Shown one piece after another: positions 1 to 6,946 of a stretch of DNA of 44,488 nucleotides (its first letter is position 1; the number at the start of each line of letters is the position of its first letter). A program made the translations under genes and the position numbers. The stretch covers positions 1 through 44,488 of the forward strand of contig NZ_JADZBI010000092.1 in the NCBI RefSeq assembly GCF_020852195.1. Direction: 5' to 3'. The notes under the pieces are model-generated. The model saw only the letters and a program-made list of their open reading frames with translations. It was not told the origin of the DNA and did no database searches. The DNA is from Hyphomicrobium sp. Its GTDB lineage: Bacteria; Pseudomonadota; Alphaproteobacteria; Rhizobiales; Hyphomicrobiaceae.

Positions 1-170
1 AGCACCGCCACCTTGTAGCCGCGCTCGGCGAGCGACAGCGCCGTTGCGATGCCAGAGAACCCGCCGCCGACCACGCACACGTCGGCTTTGACCGTGCCCT
101 TGAGCGACGGATAGCGCGTGTCGTCGTTGGCCGTGGCGGCGTAGTAGGAGTTGATGTGTTCGACCGGCAT
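1..170 (-). CDS. puuB: Gamma-glutamylputrescine oxidoreductase PuuB, N-terminal part only
   Basis: The reading frame starts with ATG at 170 and runs off the left edge, leaving about 56 residues. The protein begins MPVEHINSYYAATAND and continues into DVCVVGGGFSGIATALSLAE, the GxGxxG dinucleotide-binding fold of FAD-dependent amine oxidases of the DAO family. The HxxSYYAA-like beginning before that fold is typical of PuuB, which oxidises gamma-glutamylputrescine to the aldehyde with release of ammonia and hydrogen peroxide. It follows potI on the same strand after about 200 bp of repeat-rich sequence, and the other Puu enzymes are encoded to the right, which supports the assignment. The catalytic part is outside the window, so substrate is inferred from the N-terminus and context. 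Confidence 0.8.
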   Translation of the reverse strand, partial: MPVEHINSYYAATANDDTRYPSLKGTVKADVCVVGGGFSGIATALSLAERGYKVAV

Positions 171-202
171 ACGGGCTGTTCTAGAGCGCAATTGTTGAGC
201 TT

Positions 203-360
203 GCAAAGCCCCCTCACCCGCGCGCGGCGCGCGCGACCTCTCCCCACGGGGGAGAGGTGACGTGAGGCACGCTTTCTTTACCTCTCCCCGTCCATGCGAA
301 GCATGGCTCCGCCATGATGGAGAGAGGTCGGCCGCGATTGAAAATCGCGGCCGGGTGAAA
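203..360. repeat. Intergenic palindromic repeat, copy 1
   Basis: The gap between puuB and potI is filled by a mosaic of inverted repeats. CCTCTCCCC and GGGGGAGAGG face each other at 237-257, a second CCTCTCCCC is at 281-289 answered by GGAGAGAGGTC at about 319-329, and a perfect 10-bp stem GGCCGCGATT/AATCGCGGCC with a 3-base loop is at 330-352. The same arrangement recurs between two other genes at 24157-24254. Such CTCTCCCC-type elements are common between genes of Hyphomicrobiales; no coding function is seen. Confidence 0.7.
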
Positions 361-368
361 AGGCGTCG

Positions 369-1190
369 CTACTTCGCGCCCGCATCGACCGCCTTGAGCT
401 CGCGCTCCTGCCGCTGGCTGGCGCGTTTCGTCGAGTAGGACGCCACCAGCACGCCCAGCGTGACGAGCCCGATCATGATCGTCGACACCGCGTTGATCTC
501 CGGCGTCACGCCGAGCCGCACCTGGCTGTAGATCTTCATCGGCAGCGTCGTGGCGCCGGGTCCCGTGGCGAAGCTGGCGATCACGAGGTCATCGAGCGAC
601 AGAGTGAACGCAAGCAGCCAGGCCGAGATGACGGACGGCGCGATAATCGGCAGCGTCACCTGCAGGAACGTCTGCACGGGCGTCGCGCCGAGGTCCATCG
701 CCGCCTCCTCCACCGACTTGTCAAAGTCGTAGAGGCGTGCCTGCACGACCACCGCCGCGAAGCACATCGAGAATGTCGCGTGCGCGATGACCACCGTCCA
801 GAAGCCGCGGTCGAGCCCGATGGCGACGAACAGCAGCAGCATCGAGAGGCCGGTGATCACCTCGGGCATCACCAGCGGGGCGAAGATAAGCCCGGAGAAC
901 AGCGTACGCCCCGGGAAGCGCCCCATGCGCACTAGAACGATCGCCGCCAGCGTGCCCAGGATGACGGCCAGCGTCGAGGAGACCACCGCCACCCTGAGCG
1001 TCACCCAGGCGGCGTTCAGGATACCCTCGTTCTGCAGCAGCTCGCCGTACCACTTCGTCGACCAGCCGCCCCACACCGTGACCAGCTTCGACTCGTTGAA
1101 GCTGTAGATCACGAGCAGCAGGATCGGGATGTAGAGGAACGCGAACCCGAGCGCGATCGACGTGGCGTTGAACCAGGTGAAGCGTTTCAT
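369..1190 (-). CDS. potI: Putrescine ABC transporter permease PotI
   Basis: A 273-residue inner-membrane permease of the PotC/PotI family. It starts MKRFTWFNATSIALGFAFLY at an ATG that overlaps the potH stop (ATGA, 1187-1190), which fixes the start. About six hydrophobic segments are visible. The EAA loop that contacts the ATPase is present at about residues 161-185 (EEAAMDLGATPVQTFLQVTL). It is the second half of the membrane channel that takes putrescine, delivered by PotF, across the inner membrane. A longer open frame extends upstream of this ATG but lies over potH in another frame and is not real. It is the last transporter gene before puuB. Confidence 0.92.
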   Translation of the reverse strand: MKRFTWFNATSIALGFAFLYIPILLLVIYSFNESKLVTVWGGWSTKWYGELLQNEGILNAAWVTLRVAVVSSTLAVILGTLAAIVLVRMGRFPGRTLFSGLIFAPLVMPEVITGLSMLLLFVAIGLDRGFWTVVIAHATFSMCFAAVVVQARLYDFDKSVEEAAMDLGATPVQTFLQVTLPIIAPSVISAWLLAFTLSLDDLVIASFATGPGATTLPMKIYSQVRLGVTPEINAVSTIMIGLVTLGVLVASYSTKRASQRQERELKAVDAGAK

Positions 1191-2065
1191 CGCGCGGCCT
1201 CCCGCTGCTTTTCCTGATTGCGCTGGAACAGCACGATCGGGACCACGAGCACGAGCAGCAGCACCACGGCGACGGCGGAGGACACCGGCCAGTCGCGGTT
1301 GGCGAAGAACTCGCCCCACAGCGTCTTGCCGATCATCAGCGTCTCCGAGCCGCCGAGCAGATCCGGGATCACGAACTCGCCGGTGGCCGGAATGAAGACC
1401 AGGAAGCAACCGGCCAGCACGCCCGGCAGCGAGAGCGGGAACGTCACCTGCCAGAACGCCTTCCACGGCGGCGAGCCCAGGTCCGCGGCGGCTTCGAGCA
1501 ACGCCGGGTTGATCTTCTCGAGACTGGCGTAGAGCGGCAGGATCATGAACGGCAGGTACGAGTAGACGATGCCGATGTAGACCGCGGTCGACGTGTTCAT
1601 GATGGTGAGCGGCTCGCTGATGACCCCGAGGTTCATCAGGAACATGTTGAGCAGGCCCTCTTTCTTCAGGATGCCGATCCACGCGTAGACGCGGATCAGG
1701 AACGAGGTCCAGAACGGCAGGATGACGAGCATGACCAGCGTCGGCTGCCATTCCTTCGGCGCCCGCGCCATGCCGTAGGCAATCGGATAGGCAACCAGCA
1801 GCGTGATGAGCGTCGAGATCGCGGCGATCTTGAGCGCCGAGAAGTATGCGTTCACGTAGAGCGAATCCTGCGCGATGAAGGCATAGTTCTCGAAGTCGAG
1901 CTGGGACAGGAACCCGCCGATGTCGGTGATGTCGAACGTCGGCGTATAGGGCGGGATCGCCGTCGCGATGTCCGAAAGTGAGATCTTGAACACGATGAAG
2001 AACGGAACAAGGAAGAACACCACGAGCCACAGATAGGGCACCGCGATCAGAAGCCACCGGCGCAT
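1187..2065 (-). CDS. potH: Putrescine ABC transporter permease PotH
   Basis: A 292-residue permease of the PotB/PotH family, beginning MRRWLLIAVPYLWLVVFFLV. A good ribosome site (GGGAGGG) lies about 6 bases before the ATG. Six membrane segments can be picked out, and the EAA loop reads LLEAAADLGSPPWKAFWQV near residue 190. It pairs with PotI to form the pore. It sits 15 bp after potG and overlaps potI by 4 bp, so the three are co-translated. Confidence 0.92.
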   Translation of the reverse strand: MRRWLLIAVPYLWLVVFFLVPFFIVFKISLSDIATAIPPYTPTFDITDIGGFLSQLDFENYAFIAQDSLYVNAYFSALKIAAISTLITLLVAYPIAYGMARAPKEWQPTLVMLVILPFWTSFLIRVYAWIGILKKEGLLNMFLMNLGVISEPLTIMNTSTAVYIGIVYSYLPFMILPLYASLEKINPALLEAAADLGSPPWKAFWQVTFPLSLPGVLAGCFLVFIPATGEFVIPDLLGGSETLMIGKTLWGEFFANRDWPVSSAVAVVLLLVLVVPIVLFQRNQEKQREAAR

Positions 2066-2080
2066 GCGACCCTCCCTGCC

Positions 2081-3283
2081 CTAGCGCGTCACAACGATGC
2101 CGGTCTCGGGCGGCCACTCGAGCCACACCTTATCCTCCCAGCTTATCGGACGGTCGACGAGGCGCGACGAGTTGGTGCGCAGCGCCTTCACGCGCTGACC
2201 GTTCGCAAGCTCCACGTGATAGTGCGAGATCGACCCCAGATAGCCGACATCGACGACCTTGCCAGCCACGGCGTTACTTGCGTCCGTCGGCTTGTCGAAG
2301 TCGATGTGGATCTTCTCGGGACGCAGTGCGAGCCACACGGTCTGGTCGCTCGCGCAGCCTTCCGGCGCCACCGCCTTGAAGCGTGCCAGGCCTCCGCCCC
2401 AGTCGATCTCCGCGAACCCGTCGGAGACCTTCACGACCTTGCCCTCGAGCAGGTTTACGTCGCCGATGAAGTTCGCCACATAGCGCGAGTTCGGCGCCTC
2501 GTAGATGTCGCCGGGCGTCGCAATCTGCACGAATTCGCCGTGGTCCATGACCGCGATGCGCGAGGAGACCGTCATCGCCTCCTCCTGGTCGTGGGTCACG
2601 ATGATGAAGGTGGTGCCGGTGCGCTCCTGGATGCCCATGAGCTCGAACTGCGCCGTCTGGCGCAGGCGCTTGTCGAGCGCGCCGAGCGGCTCGTCGAGCA
2701 GCACGATGCGAGGTTTCTTGGCGATGGCGCGCGCGAGGGCCACGCGCTGCTGCTGACCGCCGGACAACTGGTGCGGCTTGCGCTTGCCGAAGCGGGTGAG
2801 CTCCAGCATGCTCATCGCCTCCTCGACGCGCTGGCCGATCTGATCCTTCGGCATCCCCTCCTGCTTGAGCCCAAAGCCGATGTTCTGCTCCACCGTCATG
2901 TGCGGAAAGAGCGCATACGACTGGAACATCATGTTGACGGGCCGCTCGTAGGGCGCGAGCTCCGTGATGTCCTGGCCGGCGACCAGGATGCGTCCGCTGG
3001 TCGGCTTCTCGAAGCCGGCGAGCATGCGCAAGAGCGTCGTCTTTCCGCAGCCCGAGGGGCCGAGCAGCGCAAAGAACTCGCGCTCGTAGATATCGAGCGT
3101 GCAATCCTTGACCGCGACGAAATCGCCGAAGCGCTTCACCACGTTCTCGAAGCGCACGATGGGGCGCTTGGACGGATCCTTCCAGGGTGCGAACCCGGTC
3201 AGCGGCGCCGGCGTGCGTGCCGTAGCCCGTCCGGCGCCCGGCGCCGCGCTTGTGCTCATGCTTTGTGCAGGGGCCCCACTCAT
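2081..3283 (-). CDS. potG: Putrescine ABC transporter ATP-binding protein PotG
   Basis: A 400-residue ABC ATPase that powers the PotHI channel. All motifs are present: Walker A GPSGCGKTT, Q-loop MMFQSYALFPHMTV, signature LSGGQQQRVALARA, Walker B RIVLLDEPLGALD and H-loop VTHDQEEA. The last 120 or so residues form the TOBE domain typical of polyamine, sulfate and iron importers. An N-terminal extension of about 40 residues, rich in Ala, Pro, Ser and Thr, precedes the fold; a second in-frame ATG eight codons in is possible. The gene is separated from potF1 by a hairpin (3343-3368), which would let the binding protein be made in excess over the ATPase and permeases. Confidence 0.93.
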   Translation of the reverse strand: MSGAPAQSMSTSAAPGAGRATARTPAPLTGFAPWKDPSKRPIVRFENVVKRFGDFVAVKDCTLDIYEREFFALLGPSGCGKTTLLRMLAGFEKPTSGRILVAGQDITELAPYERPVNMMFQSYALFPHMTVEQNIGFGLKQEGMPKDQIGQRVEEAMSMLELTRFGKRKPHQLSGGQQQRVALARAIAKKPRIVLLDEPLGALDKRLRQTAQFELMGIQERTGTTFIIVTHDQEEAMTVSSRIAVMDHGEFVQIATPGDIYEAPNSRYVANFIGDVNLLEGKVVKVSDGFAEIDWGGGLARFKAVAPEGCASDQTVWLALRPEKIHIDFDKPTDASNAVAGKVVDVGYLGSISHYHVELANGQRVKALRTNSSRLVDRPISWEDKVWLEWPPETGIVVTR

Positions 3284-3338
3284 GACGACGATCCTCGATC
3301 TTTGCTCGCAGAGCGCACGGAGCGCCCCGCCCTGAACG

Positions 3339-3368
3339 AAAACCGCGCCTGGGAGATCCCAGGCGCGG
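3339..3368 (-). terminator. Hairpin between potF1 and potG (partial terminator)
   Basis: CCGCGCCTGGG and CCCAGGCGCGG form a perfect 11-bp stem with a 4-base loop at 3343-3368. Read on the minus strand it is followed by TTTT. It lies between the potF1 stop and the potG start. Such a site commonly ends part of the transcripts, or protects the 3' end of the binding-protein message, so that the binding protein exceeds the transporter. Confidence 0.65.
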
Positions 3369-3379
3369 CCTGCTGTCTT

Positions 3380-4483
3380 CTATTGCCCCGTGACGACCTT
3401 GGTCCAGATCCGCGTCACCACGCGTTGAGTTTTGGCATCATAGGGATCCTTGACGAACAGCCGCTTCAAGGTGGCCTCGTCGGGGAAGATGGAGGTGTCC
3501 TCCAGGATCTCCTTGTTGATGAACTTCTGGCTCTCGAGGTTGCCGTTGGCGTAGTTCACGTAGTTCGACGCCTTGGCGATCGCCTCCGGCTTCAGGATGT
3601 AGTTGAGGAAGGCGTGGGCCTCCTCGACGTGCTTCGCATCCGCCGGAATGGCGAGCTGGTCGAACCACATCTGCGCGCCTTCCTTCGGGATCTTGTAGCC
3701 GATCGTCACGCCATTCTTGGCTTCATCGGCGCGATCGCGGGCCTGCAGGATGTCGCCCGAGTACCCGACCGCGATGCAGATATCACCGTTGGCCAGCGCA
3801 TTGATGAACTCGGAGGAATGGAACTTCTGAATGTTCGGGCGGATCGACTCGAGCAGATCGCCGGCCTTCTGCAGATCACCCGGATCCTTGCTGTTGGGGT
3901 CGAGGCCGAGATAGAGCAGCGCGACAGGAATGATGTCGTCGGCGGCGTCGAGAAGGAAGATGCCGCAATCCTTGAACTTGGAGACGATCTCGGGCTTGAA
4001 GATCAGATCCCAGGAGTCGACCGGCGCATCCGCCATGCGCTCCTTGATCTTCTCCTCGTTGTAGCCGATGCCCGTCGTACCCCACATGTAGTTGACCGAG
4101 TATTCGTTGCCCGGGTCGTAAAGCGCGGTGCGCTCCTGGATCAGCGGCCATGCGTACTTGAGATTCGGAAGCTTCGACTTGTCGAGCTTCTGGAACACGC
4201 CGGCCGTGATCTGCCGCGAAAGGAACGGCCCCGTCGGCACCACCACGTCGTAGCCGCTGCCGCCCGCGAGCAGTTTCGTTTCCAGGAGCTCGTTGCTGTC
4301 GAACACGTCGTAGATCGGCTTGATACCGGTCTCCTGCTCGAACTCCTTGAGCACATCCTCGTCGATGTAGTCTGACCAGTTGTAGATCCGGACTTCCTTG
4401 GCCGAAGCCACGCCGGCGACGAAAAGCATCGTCAGCGCAATCGAGCCCGCGATCGACGCGCGGACGCTACAGAGTTTTATCAT
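3380..4483 (-). CDS. potF: Periplasmic putrescine-binding protein PotF, copy 1
   Basis: A 367-residue solute-binding protein of the PotD/PotF family. The signal peptide covers about residues 1-28, ending GVASA before KEVRIYNWSDYID. The YNWSDYI segment and the VFDSNELLETKLLAGGSGYD region are hallmarks of polyamine binders. The start is taken at MIKL (ATG 4483) because the paralogue next door begins identically and a GGGAGA ribosome site is placed correctly; a GTG five codons upstream is less likely. About three quarters of mature residues match copy 2 by eye. Differences near the ligand pocket (PTGPFLSRQ versus PSAPFLGRQ) may mean different polyamine preference, which is inference. Confidence 0.9.
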   Translation of the reverse strand: MIKLCSVRASIAGSIALTMLFVAGVASAKEVRIYNWSDYIDEDVLKEFEQETGIKPIYDVFDSNELLETKLLAGGSGYDVVVPTGPFLSRQITAGVFQKLDKSKLPNLKYAWPLIQERTALYDPGNEYSVNYMWGTTGIGYNEEKIKERMADAPVDSWDLIFKPEIVSKFKDCGIFLLDAADDIIPVALLYLGLDPNSKDPGDLQKAGDLLESIRPNIQKFHSSEFINALANGDICIAVGYSGDILQARDRADEAKNGVTIGYKIPKEGAQMWFDQLAIPADAKHVEEAHAFLNYILKPEAIAKASNYVNYANGNLESQKFINKEILEDTSIFPDEATLKRLFVKDPYDAKTQRVVTRIWTKVVTGQ

Positions 4484-4560
4484 TCGAGTATCTCCCACGG
4501 GAGCCTGTGAATCGGAGGGTCAAAGCCGCGCAGCCCGTTTCCAGCCGCCGGCCTGTTGCT

Positions 4561-4580
4561 ATTGTGATCACATTATTCGC
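4561..4580 (-). promoter_or_regulatory. TGTGATCACA operator upstream of potF1
   Basis: The perfect 10-bp palindrome TGTGATCACA is at 4563-4572, inside a 20-bp block (4561-4580) identical to the one upstream of potF2. Read leftwards, TTGTGA, 17 bases, then CACAAT could be a -35/-10 pair whose -10 overlaps the palindrome, a layout that suits repression. GT-N4-AC is the kind of core bound by FadR-type GntR regulators, and one is encoded at 5941. The match of site to regulator is inferred. Confidence 0.7.
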
Positions 4581-4615
4581 ACCTCACAAGTCCTTCCTTT
4601 CATTTGAGGCTTGAA

Positions 4616-4647
4616 GAAGAAACGCGCCCGGAGGGTTCCGAGCGCGT
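4616..4647 (-). terminator. Hairpin after potF2
   Basis: ACGCGC at 4622 pairs with GCGCGT ending at 4647, extended by CGGA/TCCG with one mismatch. On the minus strand it is followed by TTTCTTCTTC. It lies just past the potF2 stop, in the same relative place as the hairpin after potF1, so each potF copy has its own operator, gene and 3' hairpin. Confidence 0.55.
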
Positions 4648-4660
4648 CTGTCTGGAGCGT

Positions 4661-5761
4661 CTATTGTCCGGTCACCACCCTCGTCCAGGCGCGCGTCACG
4701 ATGCGTTGCTCCGCCCCCTCGTAAGCGTCGTTCACGAAGAGCCGCTTCAACGTCTCGTCATCCGGATAGATCGACTTGTCGCCCTTCACCTGCTCGTCGA
4801 CGAACTCCTGCGACGCGAGGTTCCCGTTGGCGTAGTTCGCGTAGTTCGATGCCTTCGCGATCACTTCCGGCTTCATCAGGTAGTTGAGGAAAACGTGTGC
4901 CTCCTCGACATGCTTGGCGTCCGCCGGAATGGCCATCTGATCGAACCACATCTGCGCGCCTTCCTTGGGCAGCGAGTAGATCACCGTCACGTTGTTTTCG
5001 CTCTCCGCCGCACGGTCGCGGGCTTGCAGGATGTCGCCCGAGTAGCCGACCGCGATGCAGATGTCGCCGTTGGCGAGCGCGTTGATGTACTCCGACGAAT
5101 GGAATTTCTGGATGTACGGCCTCACCTTCGCGAGCAGATCCGCGGCCTTCTGGATATCCTCGGCCTTGCCGCTGTTGGGATCGAGGCCGAGATAGTTGAG
5201 GGCCGCGGGAAACACGTCGTCCGCGGCATCGAGGACATGCACGCCGCAGTCCTTGAACTTCGAGATCACGTCCGGATCGAAAACGAGCGCCCAGGAATCG
5301 ACGGGCGCATCCGCCATCCGCTCCTTGATCTTGGCTTCGTTGTAGCCGATCCCCGTCGTCCCCCACATGTAGTTGATCGAATAATCGTTGCCGGGATCGT
5401 GCTTCGCCGTGCGTTCCATGATCAGCGGCCACATGTGCTGGAGGTTCGGAAGCTTGGACTTGTCGAGCTTCTGAAACACATTGGCCTTGACCTGCCGGCC
5501 GAGGAACGGCGCCGACGGCACCACGACGTCGTAGCCGCTGCCGCCGGCGAGCAGCTTGGTCTCCAGTATCTCGTTGCTGTCGAATACGTCGTAGACCAGC
5601 TTGATGCCGGTCTCTTTCTCGAACTCTTTCAGGATCTCGTCGTCGATATAGTCGGACCAATTGTAGATCCGAACCTCTTTGGCGGTCGCGGCTCCGGCGG
5701 CGAGCAAAGCCAGGACGCAGCAACCCGCAATCGACACACGCACACTAGCAAGTTTGATCAT
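4661..5761 (-). CDS. potF: Periplasmic putrescine-binding protein PotF, copy 2
   Basis: A 366-residue paralogue of the neighbouring PotF, with a signal peptide of about 27 residues ending GAATA before KEVRIYNWSDYI. The start MIKL (ATG 5761) is preceded by GGAGGAG, a strong ribosome site; an open frame runs further upstream without such a site. The gene was made by tandem duplication of a whole transcription unit, because the 20-bp operator block upstream and the hairpin downstream are duplicated with it. It presumably delivers a polyamine to the same PotGHI complex, since there is only one set of ATPase and permease genes here. No frameshifts or missing motifs are seen, so both copies should be functional. 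Confidence 0.9.
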   Translation of the reverse strand: MIKLASVRVSIAGCCVLALLAAGAATAKEVRIYNWSDYIDDEILKEFEKETGIKLVYDVFDSNEILETKLLAGGSGYDVVVPSAPFLGRQVKANVFQKLDKSKLPNLQHMWPLIMERTAKHDPGNDYSINYMWGTTGIGYNEAKIKERMADAPVDSWALVFDPDVISKFKDCGVHVLDAADDVFPAALNYLGLDPNSGKAEDIQKAADLLAKVRPYIQKFHSSEYINALANGDICIAVGYSGDILQARDRAAESENNVTVIYSLPKEGAQMWFDQMAIPADAKHVEEAHVFLNYLMKPEVIAKASNYANYANGNLASQEFVDEQVKGDKSIYPDDETLKRLFVNDAYEGAEQRIVTRAWTRVVTGQ

Positions 5762-5843
5762 TCGGCTTCTCCTCCACGGAGCTCCCCGAGCAGCCGGCGG
5801 CCGACCACGCGGAATTTTCACCGATCCCCAACCTGACCTTTCC

Positions 5844-5863
5844 ATTGTGATCACATTATTCGC
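5844..5863. promoter_or_regulatory. TGTGATCACA operator between potF2 and the GntR gene
   Basis: The palindrome is at 5846-5855 within the same 20-bp block found upstream of potF1. Leftwards, TTGTAG, 17 bases, CACAAT gives a possible potF2 promoter overlapping it. Because the GntR gene starts to the right, the site could serve both directions, including self-regulation. Confidence 0.7.
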
Positions 5864-5940
5864 GCGCTACAAGTCTTTCCTTGAGAGTAATCCTCCGGAT
5901 CGCCACGGAGGCCGGAGCTTCCATCAAGCGGATTTGTGCA

Positions 5941-6723
5941 ATGCGCAAAGATAGGGCAGACGAGCGCGCCGCGGCGCTGAGGCTGATGCACCGTCGCAGC
6001 AAGGCAGCGGAGGCCAAGCCGGCACGCACGCGCGCAGGCGCCACGCCGCGCCTGCGGACCCCGGAAGCGCGGAGCGAAATCGCCGTCACCACACACGAAA
6101 GCGTCTATCGCGGGCTTCGCAATCGCATCCTCTTCGGCGGCTTTCTACCCGGCAGCGCGGTGACGCTGCGCGGCCTCGCCGAGGATATGGGCGTGAGCCC
6201 CATGCCCATTCGTGAGGCAGTGCGCCGCCTCATTGCCGAGCGCGCGCTGAAGATGCAGGACAATCGCCGCGTCCTTGTGCCACCCATGACACAGGAGACG
6301 TTCGAGCAGATTGTTTTTGCGCGCAAAACCCTGGAGCCCGAGCTTGCCGTCCGCGCCATGGACCGCATCGGGCCCGCCGAGATCCGCCGCATCGTCGCGC
6401 ACGACAAGGCCGTCGACCGTGCCATGGCCATGAGCGACGTGCACGGCTACATGGAGAGCAATTTCCGCTTCCATTTCGCCATCTACGAGCACGCCGGCGC
6501 CGATACGCTGCTGGCTCTCGTCGAGAGCATCTGGCTTCAGTTCGGACCGTTCATGCGCATGGCATACAATCGCTGGGGCACGTCCGATCTGGAGGACCAG
6601 CATCAGGCCGCCATCGCGGCGCTGCAGCGCAGGGACCGCAAGGCGCTGCGCGCCGCCATCGCCGCCGACGTGAGCCAGGGAATGAGCTTCATCGGGGAAA
6701 CCGTTCTCAGACGCTCCTCGTGA
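5941..6723 (+). CDS. GntR-family regulator, FadR/FCD type, probable polyamine regulator
   Basis: A 260-residue regulator from the ATG at 5941. Residues 1-45 are a basic, Arg/Ala-rich extension. Residues 50-105 form the winged helix-turn-helix (VYRGLRNRILFGGFLPGS, then LAEDMGVSPMPIREAVRRL). Residues 112-250 form an all-helical FCD ligand domain; FRFHFAIYEHAG and DQHQAAIAAL carry the histidines that bind metal in this family. A TTG at 5881 would add 20 residues but has no better ribosome site. It lies between the transporter and catabolic blocks, and three identical palindromes flank these blocks, so it most likely senses a polyamine or a breakdown product. The ligand is not visible from sequence. 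Confidence 0.85.
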   Translation: MRKDRADERAAALRLMHRRSKAAEAKPARTRAGATPRLRTPEARSEIAVTTHESVYRGLRNRILFGGFLPGSAVTLRGLAEDMGVSPMPIREAVRRLIAERALKMQDNRRVLVPPMTQETFEQIVFARKTLEPELAVRAMDRIGPAEIRRIVAHDKAVDRAMAMSDVHGYMESNFRFHFAIYEHAGADTLLALVESIWLQFGPFMRMAYNRWGTSDLEDQHQAAIAALQRRDRKALRAAIAADVSQGMSFIGETVLRRSS

Positions 6724-6793
6724 GAACTCCCAGGAAATTGAACGCCGACGGAGGCCGTTGCGGTTAATATCGGGCGCTTGAGTTTCGGCCCAA

Positions 6794-6809
6794 TTTGTGA
6801 TCACATTAT
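6794..6809 (+). promoter_or_regulatory. TGTGATCACA operator upstream of the polyamine catabolic cluster
   Basis: Third copy of the palindrome, at 6796-6805, with the shared core TTGTGATCACATTAT. It lies about 140 bp before the first synthetase gene, in the only long gap (6724-6946) before the cluster, so it probably controls the whole nine-gene run. The rest of that gap shows no gene. Confidence 0.7.
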
Positions 6810-6946
6810 CACTGAACGACACGCTGGGAACGCTGGCGGCGCGACCCCGCTGCCGGTGCCCCCCGCGCCACAGGGCGGCAGCGTGCGCCACGGCCCCCAT
6901 AAAATCAAGCCGCCGCAGCAACCAGCCTGCTAGAGCAAGGTGGATC

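Noticed and set aside
203-360. CRISPR-like array from the repeated CCTCTCCCC units
   Set aside because: Units are inverted, not direct, of unequal spacing, with no constant-length spacers and no cas genes.
369-2126. One 585-residue protein spanning potI and most of potH
   Set aside because: The first half is an out-of-frame reading of potH. The real potI begins at 1190, overlapping the potH stop.
2216-4375. A 719-codon open frame on the plus strand across potG and potF1
   Set aside because: It is antisense to two well-recognised genes, has no recognisable domain, and long antisense frames are expected in GC-rich DNA with strong codon bias.
4563-4572. TGTGATCACA as a CRP/FNR-type site
   Set aside because: CRP-like sites need about six bases between TGTGA and TCACA. 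Here the halves touch, which fits a GntR-type core better.
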